NCBI GenBank assembly: GCA_017959195.1
Contig: JAGDBE010000239.1
Coordinates: forward strand, 1-13,970
Length of the DNA: 13,970 bases
Reading direction: 5' to 3'
Origin: Clostridia bacterium
GTDB taxonomy: Bacteria; Bacillota; Clostridia; Oscillospirales; CAG-382
Part shown: positions 6,700 to 13,970 of the stretch, in pieces
Numbering within the stretch: position 1 is the first letter of the stretch
How the letters are laid out: every line of letters starts with the position of its first letter
Translations under genes and position numbers: made by a program
Notes under the pieces: model-generated
What the model was told of the DNA's origin: nothing
Seen by the model: only the letters and a program-made list of their open reading frames with translations
Databases searched by the model: none

Positions 6700-7617
6700 A
6701 TGGACGTTACAGAATTGGCTCAGGGTGCATCTCCCGAAAACACGAACATAGTGGACGAAACCGTGAACGCCATGTCGGAAGCGGTAACCGACACGACGAG
6801 TTTGCTTGACGGCCTCTGGACATCAATCAAGGAGCTCGCTTCGGCTTACGCATTCAAATTCGTTATAGCGCTGCTCATCATTATCATCGGAATCAAGCTT
6901 TCAAAGCTGCTCATAAAATTCTTAAACAACGAAAAGCTTTTCAAGAGTCTTGACAGCACGGTAAAGCGCTTTTTATGCAGCATAATAAAATTCATTCTGT
7001 ACGCGGTGGTATTCGTTTCCGCGGCGGCGGAGCTCGGCATTCCCGCAACGTCGTTCATCACGATTTTGGCGTCGTGCGGACTTGCAATAGGCCTTGCGCT
7101 TCAGGGATCGCTTTCGAATTTTGCGGGCGGGCTTATGATTCTTATATTCAAGCCGTTCAGGATCGGCGACTACATTGAAGTCGAAAACCGCATAGGACTC
7201 GTACACGACATAAACATTTTCTACACGACGATTTCCGACATCTCGACTCCCAACGTACTCATCACCATGCCCAACGGCTCCATTTCCAACACCGTCGTAA
7301 AGGACATCGCGTCAAACGGACAGATAAGGCTTGAAGTAGGCATCGGGGTTTCCTACAAATCCGACATCGACAAGGTTATAAAAGTCCTTCGCGACCTCGC
7401 TTACAGCAACGACAAGGTGCTTACCGAGCCGGAAGTGCAGATAATCATCACAAAATACACGACAAACTCCATTGATTTTCAGATAAGGGCGTGGGTTAAA
7501 ATCGAGGACTATTACAGCGTTATGTTCTACTTAAACGAAAACATCAAAAAGGCCTTCGACAAGAACGGAATCGTTATCCCGTTTGCTCATACCGACGTTC
7601 ACATTATTCAAGACTGA
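6700..7617 (+). CDS. mscS: Small-conductance mechanosensitive channel, MscS family
   Basis: MscS channels open under membrane tension and release solutes on hypo-osmotic shock; they are homoheptamers in the cytoplasmic membrane. The protein has 305 residues against 286 in E. coli. A soluble N-terminal stretch (1-50) precedes TM1 (about 52-70), TM2 (about 91-110) and the pore helix TM3 (about 116-150). TM3 carries the small-residue pattern GLAIGLALQGSLSNFAGG typical of the family. FKPFRIGDYIEV starts the beta domain, and TMPNGSISN is the conserved loop of that domain. The C-terminal alpha/beta vestibule runs to the end. GAAAGG (6685-6690) precedes the ATG. It is the last gene of the rluB operon (22-nt gap). 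No convincing terminator follows; an imperfect hairpin near 7651-7672 lacks a U-tract. Confidence 0.92.
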   Translation: MDVTELAQGASPENTNIVDETVNAMSEAVTDTTSLLDGLWTSIKELASAYAFKFVIALLIIIIGIKLSKLLIKFLNNEKLFKSLDSTVKRFLCSIIKFILYAVVFVSAAAELGIPATSFITILASCGLAIGLALQGSLSNFAGGLMILIFKPFRIGDYIEVENRIGLVHDINIFYTTISDISTPNVLITMPNGSISNTVVKDIASNGQIRLEVGIGVSYKSDIDKVIKVLRDLAYSNDKVLTEPEVQIIITKYTTNSIDFQIRAWVKIEDYYSVMFYLNENIKKAFDKNGIVIPFAHTDVHIIQD

Positions 7618-7704
7618 CGGGAAAATATATTAACAACTTAATCGCTGGTTTTTTGTGCAATTTTCACAAAATCGGCTTTGAAAAAATTAAAATTGTAATA
7701 CTTA

Positions 7705-7733
7705 TTGACAGAATTTGTATTTTTTGATATAAT
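7705..7733 (+). promoter_or_regulatory. Perfect sigma-A promoter of the MinD-like/MGS-like pair
   Basis: TTGACA (7705-7710), a 17-bp spacer and TATAAT (7728-7733) match the consensus at every position, and TGA before the -10 makes it extended. Transcription would start near 7740, about 32 nt before the ATG at 7772. No operator-like repeat overlaps it, so strong and rather constitutive transcription is expected. Confidence 0.9.
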
Positions 7734-7771
7734 ACTCAGAGGATAAGTTTTCATTTTTTCGGGAGGATCAT

Positions 7772-8595
7772 ATGGCGCAGATTATTCTTGTTACTTCGTT
7801 CAAAGGGGGCGTCGGAAAAACCACAATTTCCGCAAATCTTTCCTACTGTCTCGCCCAAAAGACGAACAAGGTAATCGTCTGCGACTGCGACCTTGAATCG
7901 AGATGCCTCGATATGATGTTCAAAATCAAAAACAGACGCTTTTCAACATCTGCGACGTGATATCGGAAAAATGCGGCGTCGAAAGCGCGCTTTGCGAAAT
8001 CGAGGGCTGCGAAAACTTAAAATTCATCCCCGCTCCCGCTTTTTACCCCGAGGCAATTCAAAATGAGAATTCAACGGAGTTATTTACCGAGGAAGCGGTG
8101 GGAAAATTCGTGGACAAGCTCTCGGAAATGGCGGATTACGTCATTTTTGACCTGCCGGCGCGTCCCGACGTGCTCTACAAGAAGTTAATCCTGCGCGCAG
8201 ACCTTATTCTTACAATATCTTTCCACACGGCAGTCTCGATAAGGGCGGCCGAAAAGACTGCCATCGCAATAAGCGAAATGTGCGAGAGCGAAAACAAGCA
8301 CGTTCCCGAAATAAAGCTTATTGTCAACGCTTTCCATTCGGGCGGCGCGAAAAAAGGCAGCAACGCCGGGCTTTACGAGATACTCGAAAAGACGAAAATC
8401 CCTCTCATAGGCGTTATTCCCTATGATTCGGAAATGGTAAAGCAGCAGGAAAAGGGAAATTTATCCGACGAATGCACTTCCCCGAAAAGCCACTTCTGGA
8501 AAGCGATTAACAACGTCGCCGACAGAATCGACGGCAGAAACGTAGGCCTCTTTTACAACATTAACGTCGGTTACAGCAACAACAAACTGTTCTGA
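7772..8595 (+). pseudogene. MinD/ParA-family P-loop ATPase, frameshifted in this sequence
   Basis: Two overlapping reading frames together make one MinD/ParA-type ATPase of about 274 residues. The first (7772-7960) holds the deviant Walker A KGGVGKT with its signature lysine (residues 11-17) and the DCDLESRCLD segment. The second frame continues with TLFNICDVI, the Walker B strand YVIFDLPARPD and the family block IGVIPYDSEMVKQQEKGNL. The break falls at the run of five A at 7928-7932. One extra A would restore a continuous reading FKIKKQTLFNICDV. So this is a sequencing or assembly deletion, a real mutation, or slippage; I see no good slippery heptamer. The C-terminus (NVGLFYNINVGYSNNKLF) lacks the lysine-rich amphipathic membrane-targeting helix usual in MinD. 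GGGAGGA precedes the ATG. A MinC or MinE gene is not in the window. Confidence 0.75.
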
Positions 8596-8623
8596 AAAGA
8601 ACTTTCGGAAAGGAATACGCCAC

Positions 8624-9034
8624 ATGGAGATAGCTATCATTGCATCTGACAGAAAAAAAGAACTGATGATGGAATTTTGTCTGGCATACAAGGCAATTCT
8701 TTCAAAGCACAATCTGTACGCAACCGAATCGACGGGAAAATACATTTCCGACGCAACCGGTCTTCGTATAGAATGCCTTATGCCCGGAAGCTCCGGCGGC
8801 ATTGAACAGTTATCGTCGCGCATTTCCTACAATGAAATCGACCTCGTGCTTTATTTCAGAAACCCGATGAACGCGCCCTACTACAACGAGGCGCAGCACA
8901 ACCTGCTCAGGCTTTGCGACATATACAACGTTCCCGTTGCGACGAACATTGCGACAGCCGAGGCGCTTATACTTGCGCTCGACCAGGGCTCGCTCGACTG
9001 GCGTGAACTTGTTAATCCGAAGTTCCGCAAGTAA
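8624..9034 (+). CDS. Methylglyoxal-synthase-like protein with degenerate active site
   Basis: MgsA converts dihydroxyacetone phosphate to methylglyoxal and phosphate. This 136-residue protein has the MGS-like fold signature throughout: IAIIASD, LYATESTGK, LRLCDIYNVPVATNIATAEALI and the clostridial ending LDWRELVNP. By alignment to E. coli MgsA from memory, key residues differ: H19 is S8, the catalytic base D71 is I60, D91 is N80, H98 is Y87 and D101 is A90. D20 (D9), K23 (K12) and part of the phosphate loop (T34, S36, T37, G38, G55) remain. Normal synthase activity is therefore doubtful. A ligand-binding or regulatory role, as for MGS-like domains of carbamoyl phosphate synthetase, is possible. 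AAAGGA precedes the ATG, and the gene follows the MinD-like one by 28 nt in one operon. Confidence 0.85.
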   Translation: MEIAIIASDRKKELMMEFCLAYKAILSKHNLYATESTGKYISDATGLRIECLMPGSSGGIEQLSSRISYNEIDLVLYFRNPMNAPYYNEAQHNLLRLCDIYNVPVATNIATAEALILALDQGSLDWRELVNPKFRK

Positions 9035-9053
9035 TATTTATTCCGAAAAAAAT

Positions 9054-9086
9054 CCCGCTTTTGCTTTCGCAAAAGCGGGTTATTTT
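9054..9086. terminator. Bidirectional terminator between the MGS-like and SLH genes
   Basis: A perfect 11-bp stem, CCCGCTTTTGC (9054-9064) with GCAAAAGCGGG (9069-9079), has a TTTC loop. It is followed by TTATTTTT on the + strand, and by the complement of the A-run 9046-9052 on the - strand. It lies 19 nt after the + strand stop and 9 nt beyond the stop of the convergent SLH gene, so it serves both. Confidence 0.88.
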
Positions 9087-9095
9087 TATGCCTTA

Positions 9096-12000
9096 TTACA
9101 GGTTCTGCGGGATATACGCCGCGTTCATTATTGCTGCAAACGCCCAGTGGTCTGCCGGCAGGTCCTCATAATACGGCTCAAGCGAACACTCGCTGTTGGA
9201 TATGCCTGCAACTCTGTTCAGAATCGTTACGACCTCGGATCTCGCTATCGGGTTATCCGGTCTGAAATCGCCTTCGGGGTAACCTAAAATGTATCCCTTT
9301 GCGACGAACGATTTTATTCTGCCTTCAGCCCAGTGTCCCGAAATATCCCAAAGGGATACGTTTTCGTCGTTGCTTTCGGGAAGTCCGAGCATTATGCCGA
9401 CTATCTTTACAAATTCGGCTCTCGTTATGCCGTCGTTGCCCTTAAAGGTGCCGTCGGGATATCCGTTGATGATTCCCGCGCCCGCAAACAGCGCTACCGT
9501 ATCCGCAAGCTCGCCCGAAAGGTCCGGGAAAGTTATGGTTTTTTCAACGCCCGTTATATCGAACAGTCTGTTGGTCATATCTATTACTTCGTATCTCGTC
9601 GCATAGTCATTCGGCCTTATATAAGGATATGGCGACGATGAAGAAATATATTTAATGGTCGAAGCGTTTGGTTTAAGCGTGATTTTCGCGGTTATTTCGG
9701 CGTCTTCTATGAATCTGTACGTAAATGCCGCAACGGTACTGTTGGTCATACCGCTCTTTGCAGCGATAGCCCTTATTATCGTTCCGTTATCGACAACCGG
9801 TATCGGCTGGCTGTAAATACGGCTTGACGTATTGGGGTAGCTTCCGTCGGTGGTATAATAAATTCTTGCGCCGAGTGTTGCGGTTGACAGCGTTACGAGC
9901 GTGCCTTTTGCGATTTCGCCGGACGGGATGTTCGCAACTACCGCGGACACCTGCTGCTGAACCGTGGTGGAGCCGCCTCCGCCTCCGCCGCTGCTTACGC
10001 TGCCGCCGCCTCCGCCGCCTCCGCCGCTTCCGCCGCCGCTAACGTATGACGGGCCGCTCTTCTTGAATTTTGCTCTGAAATAAACGTCCGACTGCACTAC
10101 TATGGTATACGGGTTTTCGTTGCTTACCATTTTATCGTTTACGTCGAACCAGCCCTCGAAGAGGTAGCCGTTATTCGGAGACGCAACAATTTTTACTTCC
10201 GCGTCAAACGGATAGTCGCCGGGGCCTTTGGATATCGTGCCGCCCGCGTTGGGGGTGAGTCTTACGTTATAGGTATCGGTTTCGCCCACGGATATCGTCT
10301 TTTCAAGCGACGCGCCGTCTATGACGAGTTCCTCTCCGTTTTCGTCCGTTACCTTTACGTTTATCGTTATCTTGATATTCTGATATTCCGCTTCATCTTT
10401 GGCTTTGAACACTATCTCCGCAATTCTGCCGTTTATTACGCCGCTGTTTTTCTCGTTCAGCCAGCGCACGTTTACGGGAGACGCCTGATATTCGATAATA
10501 TTGTCAAAGCCCTTTACGAGTCCGAGGTCCTTTACGCTTTCAACCCATATATCTTCGTTTTCGCTCACTATGTCAAGCGTTATGTTCGCAAAGTTATATC
10601 CGTTCTTTGCCTCGACGTACACCGAGGTTGTGCCGCCCGGAACAACTCTTGCGCTGTTTGCCGTAAATTCGGGGGCTACCGCAATTATATCGACATACGA
10701 CGTGATTCCCATCTTGGTCGTTGCGGTTATTGTCGCCTCGCCGGGCGTATGAACCGTGATATTTCCCTTTTTATCGACGCTTGCGACCTTTGTTTTCGAC
10801 GATTTATAGGTAATCGTATCGGAGTGGTCAAGCGGATAGATATAGACGTCGGGATTGAGCACGACTCCGGCTGACGTCGTTATCTCGTTTTTGAGGTATC
10901 TGAAGCTCGTTATCTCCTTGAACACCGTTACGAGATACGAGGTCGTGATTTCTTCGCTTTCGTTTGATGCGTAAATTGTGGTTACGCCTTGCGATACGCC
11001 TTCCACCTTGCCGTCTTCATAGACTTTTGCTATCGTCGGGTCGGCGCTTCTGTATTTTACCGCGTCGGACGGTCTTTCGGGGTCGGTAATCGCCCTTACC
11101 GTCTTATTTTTGCCGAGGGGAACGTCAACGTTCGGCTCCTCGAACATTATGGATCTTATGGGGTTATATCTTCCCTGTGCAAGCGTCTTTTCAAACGTCT
11201 TTGTCGCCTGGGACAGCGCCTGTCTCTCCCTGAGCAACTCGTCGTCGGTGAAGGTTTCACCGCCGTCGGCTCTTAAAAGTATTTCTCTTGCGTGTTCAAA
11301 CGCCTGTACGTAGGTGTCAATAAACGTCTGCGTCGTCCATCTCTTTGAAGCGGGCACGTTGGTGCCGTTCGAGGCGGCTACGATCTCGCCGCTCTGTATT
11401 TTATTGTAGCAGTCCTGTTCGGACGAATAGTAAACCCTGTAAAAGTTCAGAACAGAGCCTTTATACGCGGTATAGCCCTTTACGTAAATATAGAATTTAT
11501 CGTAAAAGCTCTTATCTTTCTTACTCGTTACGGTAATCTGATATTTTACCGTCTCGTCTATCGCGGGTTTATCGGGGGGATAGAATTTAACGCTCTTTCC
11601 CGCCTGAAGATTTATTTTTTCGCCCGCTCTCTCGTTTATCATTTCGGCATAGGTGAAATAATATTCGTCGGAAACGGCTTCTCCGTACTGGTCATATGTT
11701 TTGGGTACGATTTCGTAGTATTCCGGCTCAAAAGCTCCGCCGTTTATGTCGTTTCTGAACATTCCGTCGAAATATTTCAAAAGCGAGGTGCTTTCGCCGT
11801 TCAAGAACACTTCAAGCTCTTCCGCTTCCGATTCGGCTCTTTCCACCGTGAAAAGAACGTCTTTTCTTACGTCTCCGCTCTTTGCGACAAGCTTATACGT
11901 GCCTTCCGGAATATCCGCAAGGACGGTTACCGTCTCAAGCTCGGCGCTTACGAGATGAAATCCCGTAACCGGGTCTCCCGACTCGGTTTCAATGAGAAAT

Positions 12001-12497
12001 TCAATGGGCTCTTCGGGTATGCTTTCAAATCCGAAGGAATCATACGCCACAACGGTATATTTTATCGTTATATCGTTTATGCCGTCGGACACAAACTCGT
12101 CTTTGTTTATGGTAAGTTTGATTCTCGCAACGTTCTGTATCTCGTCGCCCTTCAAGACGTTGCAGACCTTCTGTGCTCCGTCCATGCTTCCCTCGGAAAT
12201 AAACATCGTCGCGTCTTTATAGAATTTAGGGATGAAGTTTATAACGGCTTTACCTGCCGCGTCGGCTTTGAACCTGCCGTAATACAGAATTTCGTAATCT
12301 GCCGTAAGTCCGAACGACTGCGCGTCAGCGCCTGAAATTACAAACACCGAATAAATTTTGTTTGCTTCACCGTAATATGTATATGTATATTCGCCTGTCA
12401 CGTCGTCGGGATAGATATCGTCCAGTGCCAAAACAGTCAGCGCCAAAAAGACGGAAATTATCACAAAAACGGCAAGAAATCTGCATTTTCCTTTCAT
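9096..12497 (-). CDS. Large secreted S-layer-homology (SLH) multidomain surface protein
   Basis: This 1133-residue exported protein has a signal peptide (residues 1-24, cleavage probably after VLA). An N-terminal beta-rich region (about 30-345) of unknown type contains Ig-like stretches. A helical FIVAR-like segment follows (about 387-440). Two Big2-type Ig domains (about 445-525 and 529-606) and a cohesin-like beta domain (about 607-720) come next. An InlB-type repeat follows (about 740-812, with NNGYLFEGWFD). Then come a Gly/Ser linker (818-843), a chitobiase-C/FN3-like domain (about 855-928, YYTTDGSYP) and C-terminal SLH repeats (about 950-1133). SLH domains bind pyruvylated secondary wall polymers, which anchors the protein outside the cell. 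No enzyme domain is visible, so a structural, adhesive or scaffolding role is likely. The SLH array begins and ends with half a repeat. It has a perfect promoter and stands alone. Confidence 0.9.
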   Translation of the reverse strand: MKGKCRFLAVFVIISVFLALTVLALDDIYPDDVTGEYTYTYYGEANKIYSVFVISGADAQSFGLTADYEILYYGRFKADAAGKAVINFIPKFYKDATMFISEGSMDGAQKVCNVLKGDEIQNVARIKLTINKDEFVSDGINDITIKYTVVAYDSFGFESIPEEPIEFLIETESGDPVTGFHLVSAELETVTVLADIPEGTYKLVAKSGDVRKDVLFTVERAESEAEELEVFLNGESTSLLKYFDGMFRNDINGGAFEPEYYEIVPKTYDQYGEAVSDEYYFTYAEMINERAGEKINLQAGKSVKFYPPDKPAIDETVKYQITVTSKKDKSFYDKFYIYVKGYTAYKGSVLNFYRVYYSSEQDCYNKIQSGEIVAASNGTNVPASKRWTTQTFIDTYVQAFEHAREILLRADGGETFTDDELLRERQALSQATKTFEKTLAQGRYNPIRSIMFEEPNVDVPLGKNKTVRAITDPERPSDAVKYRSADPTIAKVYEDGKVEGVSQGVTTIYASNESEEITTSYLVTVFKEITSFRYLKNEITTSAGVVLNPDVYIYPLDHSDTITYKSSKTKVASVDKKGNITVHTPGEATITATTKMGITSYVDIIAVAPEFTANSARVVPGGTTSVYVEAKNGYNFANITLDIVSENEDIWVESVKDLGLVKGFDNIIEYQASPVNVRWLNEKNSGVINGRIAEIVFKAKDEAEYQNIKITINVKVTDENGEELVIDGASLEKTISVGETDTYNVRLTPNAGGTISKGPGDYPFDAEVKIVASPNNGYLFEGWFDVNDKMVSNENPYTIVVQSDVYFRAKFKKSGPSYVSGGGSGGGGGGGGSVSSGGGGGGSTTVQQQVSAVVANIPSGEIAKGTLVTLSTATLGARIYYTTDGSYPNTSSRIYSQPIPVVDNGTIIRAIAAKSGMTNSTVAAFTYRFIEDAEITAKITLKPNASTIKYISSSSPYPYIRPNDYATRYEVIDMTNRLFDITGVEKTITFPDLSGELADTVALFAGAGIINGYPDGTFKGNDGITRAEFVKIVGIMLGLPESNDENVSLWDISGHWAEGRIKSFVAKGYILGYPEGDFRPDNPIARSEVVTILNRVAGISNSECSLEPYYEDLPADHWAFAAIMNAAYIPQNL
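9969..10046 (-). repeat. Low-complexity GGC/GGA-rich tract coding a Gly/Ser linker
   Basis: This stretch of the SLH gene is a near-repeat of glycine codons on the - strand. It encodes residues 818-843, almost all glycine with some serine. It forms a flexible hinge between the InlB-type repeat and the chitobiase-like domain, separating the outer modules from the wall-binding end. Such tracts are prone to length change by slippage. Confidence 0.8.
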
Positions 12498-12554
12498 TGT
12501 TTTCCCCCAAATCCATCATTATTCTTCTATTTTTGGTGACTCTGAATCAAAGTA

Positions 12555-12583
12555 ATTATACCATCTAAAACGTGCGTTGTCAA
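12555..12583 (-). promoter_or_regulatory. Perfect sigma-A promoter of the SLH protein gene
   Basis: On the - strand TTGACA (complement of 12578-12583), a 17-bp spacer and TATAAT (complement of 12555-12560) fit the consensus exactly, with TGG giving an extended -10. Transcription would start near 12548, leaving about 50 nt of leader. The ribosome binding site is a modest GGGGGA (complement in 12503-12508). Confidence 0.88.
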
Positions 12584-12633
12584 CAGTATTAAACCCTGTA
12601 AATAATTCCTTAAGATTAAGTTTTTTCCAAAAC

Positions 12634-12660
12634 AAAAAGGGCACTCAAAGCGCCCTTTTT
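12634..12660 (-). terminator. Intrinsic terminator of the CAP-domain gene
   Basis: The stem AAAAAGGGC (12634-12642) with GCCCTTTTT (12652-12660), loop of 9 nt, lies 12 nt beyond the stop of the CAP gene. On the - strand it ends in a TTTTT-G-TTTT tract. It separates that gene from the SLH promoter, so the two - strand surface genes are separate units. Confidence 0.8.
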
Positions 12661-12671
12661 TATTTATTCTT

Positions 12672-13937
12672 TTACTTGAAAATCAGCATCGCCGCGGTGT
12701 ACTTGTATTTCGAATTTCCGTCGTAATACATGCCGAGTCCCGCAAAACTGTTGTCGGACAACATTATTTTCCGGTGCCGCTCAGAATTGCGCCAGCCGTT
12801 CATGCAGATAAACACGTTCTTTGCGCCGGCGCATATGTTCTCGCCCCACGACGTCCACTTATATCCCGGATTATAATACAGATACCTCTGTATTCCCGTG
12901 CTTGAATATTCGCCGGTATGCGTGAGATTTTCGGTTTCAGACATGTATTTTGCGTGTCCGACGCACGACTGAGCCGCGTTTTCGTCATGCAGCAAGACGT
13001 TTTTGCCTTTGCGGTATCTGAATGAGTTGAGTATGTCCGTTCCGAGCCTGCTCTGCTGAGAAAGCAGGTAATTCATATCGAAAAAGCCGGAGTTGTCATA
13101 GCCCTCCGCAAGATACATCACGCCGTAAAGGTAATTTTCGGATTTTTCGTTGAATTTGCTTATCGCAACGCCGTCTTTGCGCTGCGTTTCGTATTCTTTT
13201 TCGCCCGAATTTATCTTATCGCCGTATTTCAGGCCGTCAGACGTCTCAAAATACGGAGAATCGGTATAAAATCCGCATACTATTCCGCCGTCCGTCGCCA
13301 CCGCGAGCAGCGCGGTGTAATAGTCGGAATAAACGTACCATTTAAGCCCGTTTTCACCCGTTATTTTATAAGACGGCTCCTTGCAGAAAAACCGCAGCTC
13401 GTCCGTCGTTTCACCGAGTTTTACGAAGTAGTCCCCCACTTTTACGGAATAGTCCGCACTTTCCGTGCACACTCCCACCGACGGAATAAATTTGTCTTCT
13501 TCATAACCTATCTTCGCCGAAAACAAGTCCTGCATTACGCGCACCGAAACGTACACTATTCCAGCATAATCATCTTCAAAATACTTTTTAACCTCGCACG
13601 GAAGCGTTTTTTTCTCGCCGTTCAAGGTATATTCGTCGGAACCGACCTTGAAAAGCGCGGTAAAACCGCTTCCCTCAACCTTTACCGACGCGTCTTTCTC
13701 GCTCCACTCGACTTTGCAGCCCATATATTCCATGACTGAACGCAGCGGAACGACGGTGCAGTCGTTGACGATTAAAGGAGCGCTCTTCAGATACCAGTCG
13801 GAGAGCAGTCTGCCGTTCACTTTAAGATAAACCGCCTCTACAGTGTCCGCGTTTTCGGCTTTTTCAAGCGCAAAAACCTTTACAGACGCAAAAATTACAC
13901 AAAAAAGCAGGGCGATAAGGATTATTCTCTTTTTCAT
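12672..13937 (-). CDS. Secreted CAP-domain protein with copper-amine-oxidase-N-like module
   Basis: This exported protein has 421 residues from the chosen start. The signal peptide MKKRIILIALLFCVIFASVKVFA (1-23) is followed by a copper amine oxidase N-terminal-like domain (about 36-150, with VVPLRSVMEYMG), a wall-associated stalk module in Firmicutes. Next is a CAP_assoc_N-like region (about 165-290, with the GLKWYVYSDYY and KYGDKINSGEKEY stretches). The C-terminal CAP/SCP domain (about 296-419) carries HTGE (H340), GENI (E366) and SERHR (E386, H388), the residues expected of the CAP cavity. Bacterial CAP proteins are poorly characterised; surface or sporulation-linked roles (YkwD-like) are known. 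The ATG at 13937 has GAGGA 6 nt ahead and starts directly at the signal peptide. An upstream ATG at 13955 with AGGA would add six residues. The promoter lies outside the window. Confidence 0.85.
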   Translation of the reverse strand: MKKRIILIALLFCVIFASVKVFALEKAENADTVEAVYLKVNGRLLSDWYLKSAPLIVNDCTVVPLRSVMEYMGCKVEWSEKDASVKVEGSGFTALFKVGSDEYTLNGEKKTLPCEVKKYFEDDYAGIVYVSVRVMQDLFSAKIGYEEDKFIPSVGVCTESADYSVKVGDYFVKLGETTDELRFFCKEPSYKITGENGLKWYVYSDYYTALLAVATDGGIVCGFYTDSPYFETSDGLKYGDKINSGEKEYETQRKDGVAISKFNEKSENYLYGVMYLAEGYDNSGFFDMNYLLSQQSRLGTDILNSFRYRKGKNVLLHDENAAQSCVGHAKYMSETENLTHTGEYSSTGIQRYLYYNPGYKWTSWGENICAGAKNVFICMNGWRNSERHRKIMLSDNSFAGLGMYYDGNSKYKYTAAMLIFK

Positions 13938-13970
13938 GGGGGTTCCTCGTTTCATGTTATTTCCTGTATA

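Noticed and set aside
7640..7685. Terminator after mscS
   Set aside because: TTTTGTG and CACAAAA can pair, but the stem is A/T-rich and no T-run follows on the + strand.
7928..7936. Programmed -1 ribosomal frameshift in the MinD-like gene
   Set aside because: The zero-frame codons ATC AAA AAC AGA do not form an X-XXY-YYZ slippery heptamer, and slipping would leave poor codon-anticodon pairs. I see no strong stimulatory stem just downstream.
9969..10046. Repeat tract as a CRISPR-like or satellite element
   Set aside because: It is a glycine-codon tract inside a gene, in frame and without spacers.

Overview
The window reads as chromosomal core DNA of a Firmicute, most likely an uncultured member of the Clostridia. 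The signs are strong AGGAGG-type ribosome binding sites, sigma-A promoters with extended -10 boxes (TGnTATAAT), the TIGR04086-type small membrane protein, a GGGtGRT-family protein, and cell-wall proteins carrying SLH, CAP and copper-amine-oxidase-N modules. I see no tRNA or rRNA genes, CRISPR array, insertion sequence, phage or integrase gene.

Left part (1-2605). The 3' end of a GGGtGRT gene (+) converges on the rpsB-tsf operon (-), and the two share a bidirectional terminator. rpsB has its own promoter and a structured leader of about 140 nt. A small four-helix membrane protein gene (-, TTG start) lies behind it.

Centre (2606-7617, all +). rpsO (S15) has a good promoter and a folded leader. 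A terminator, a long imperfect hairpin and a Shine-Dalgarno-sequestering stem precede pnp (PNPase). This matches the layout of the enterobacterial rpsO-pnp locus, where RNase III and PNPase control pnp. After a terminator come rluB, a small GNAT-like protein and an MscS channel, tightly spaced as one operon.

Right part. A perfect consensus promoter (TTGACA, 17 bp, TATAAT) drives a two-gene unit: a MinD/ParA-type ATPase that is frameshifted in this sequence, then a methylglyoxal-synthase-like protein in which most catalytic positions are replaced. This pair is the strangest element of the window. On the opposite strand are two secreted proteins. One is a 1133-residue S-layer-anchored multidomain protein behind a second perfect promoter (12555-12583). 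The other is a CAP-domain protein with a copper-amine-oxidase-N-like stalk.

The first half therefore serves translation and RNA turnover, the middle covers rRNA modification and osmotic protection, and the right end concerns the cell surface. The MinD-like/MGS-like pair sits between them without an obvious pathway.
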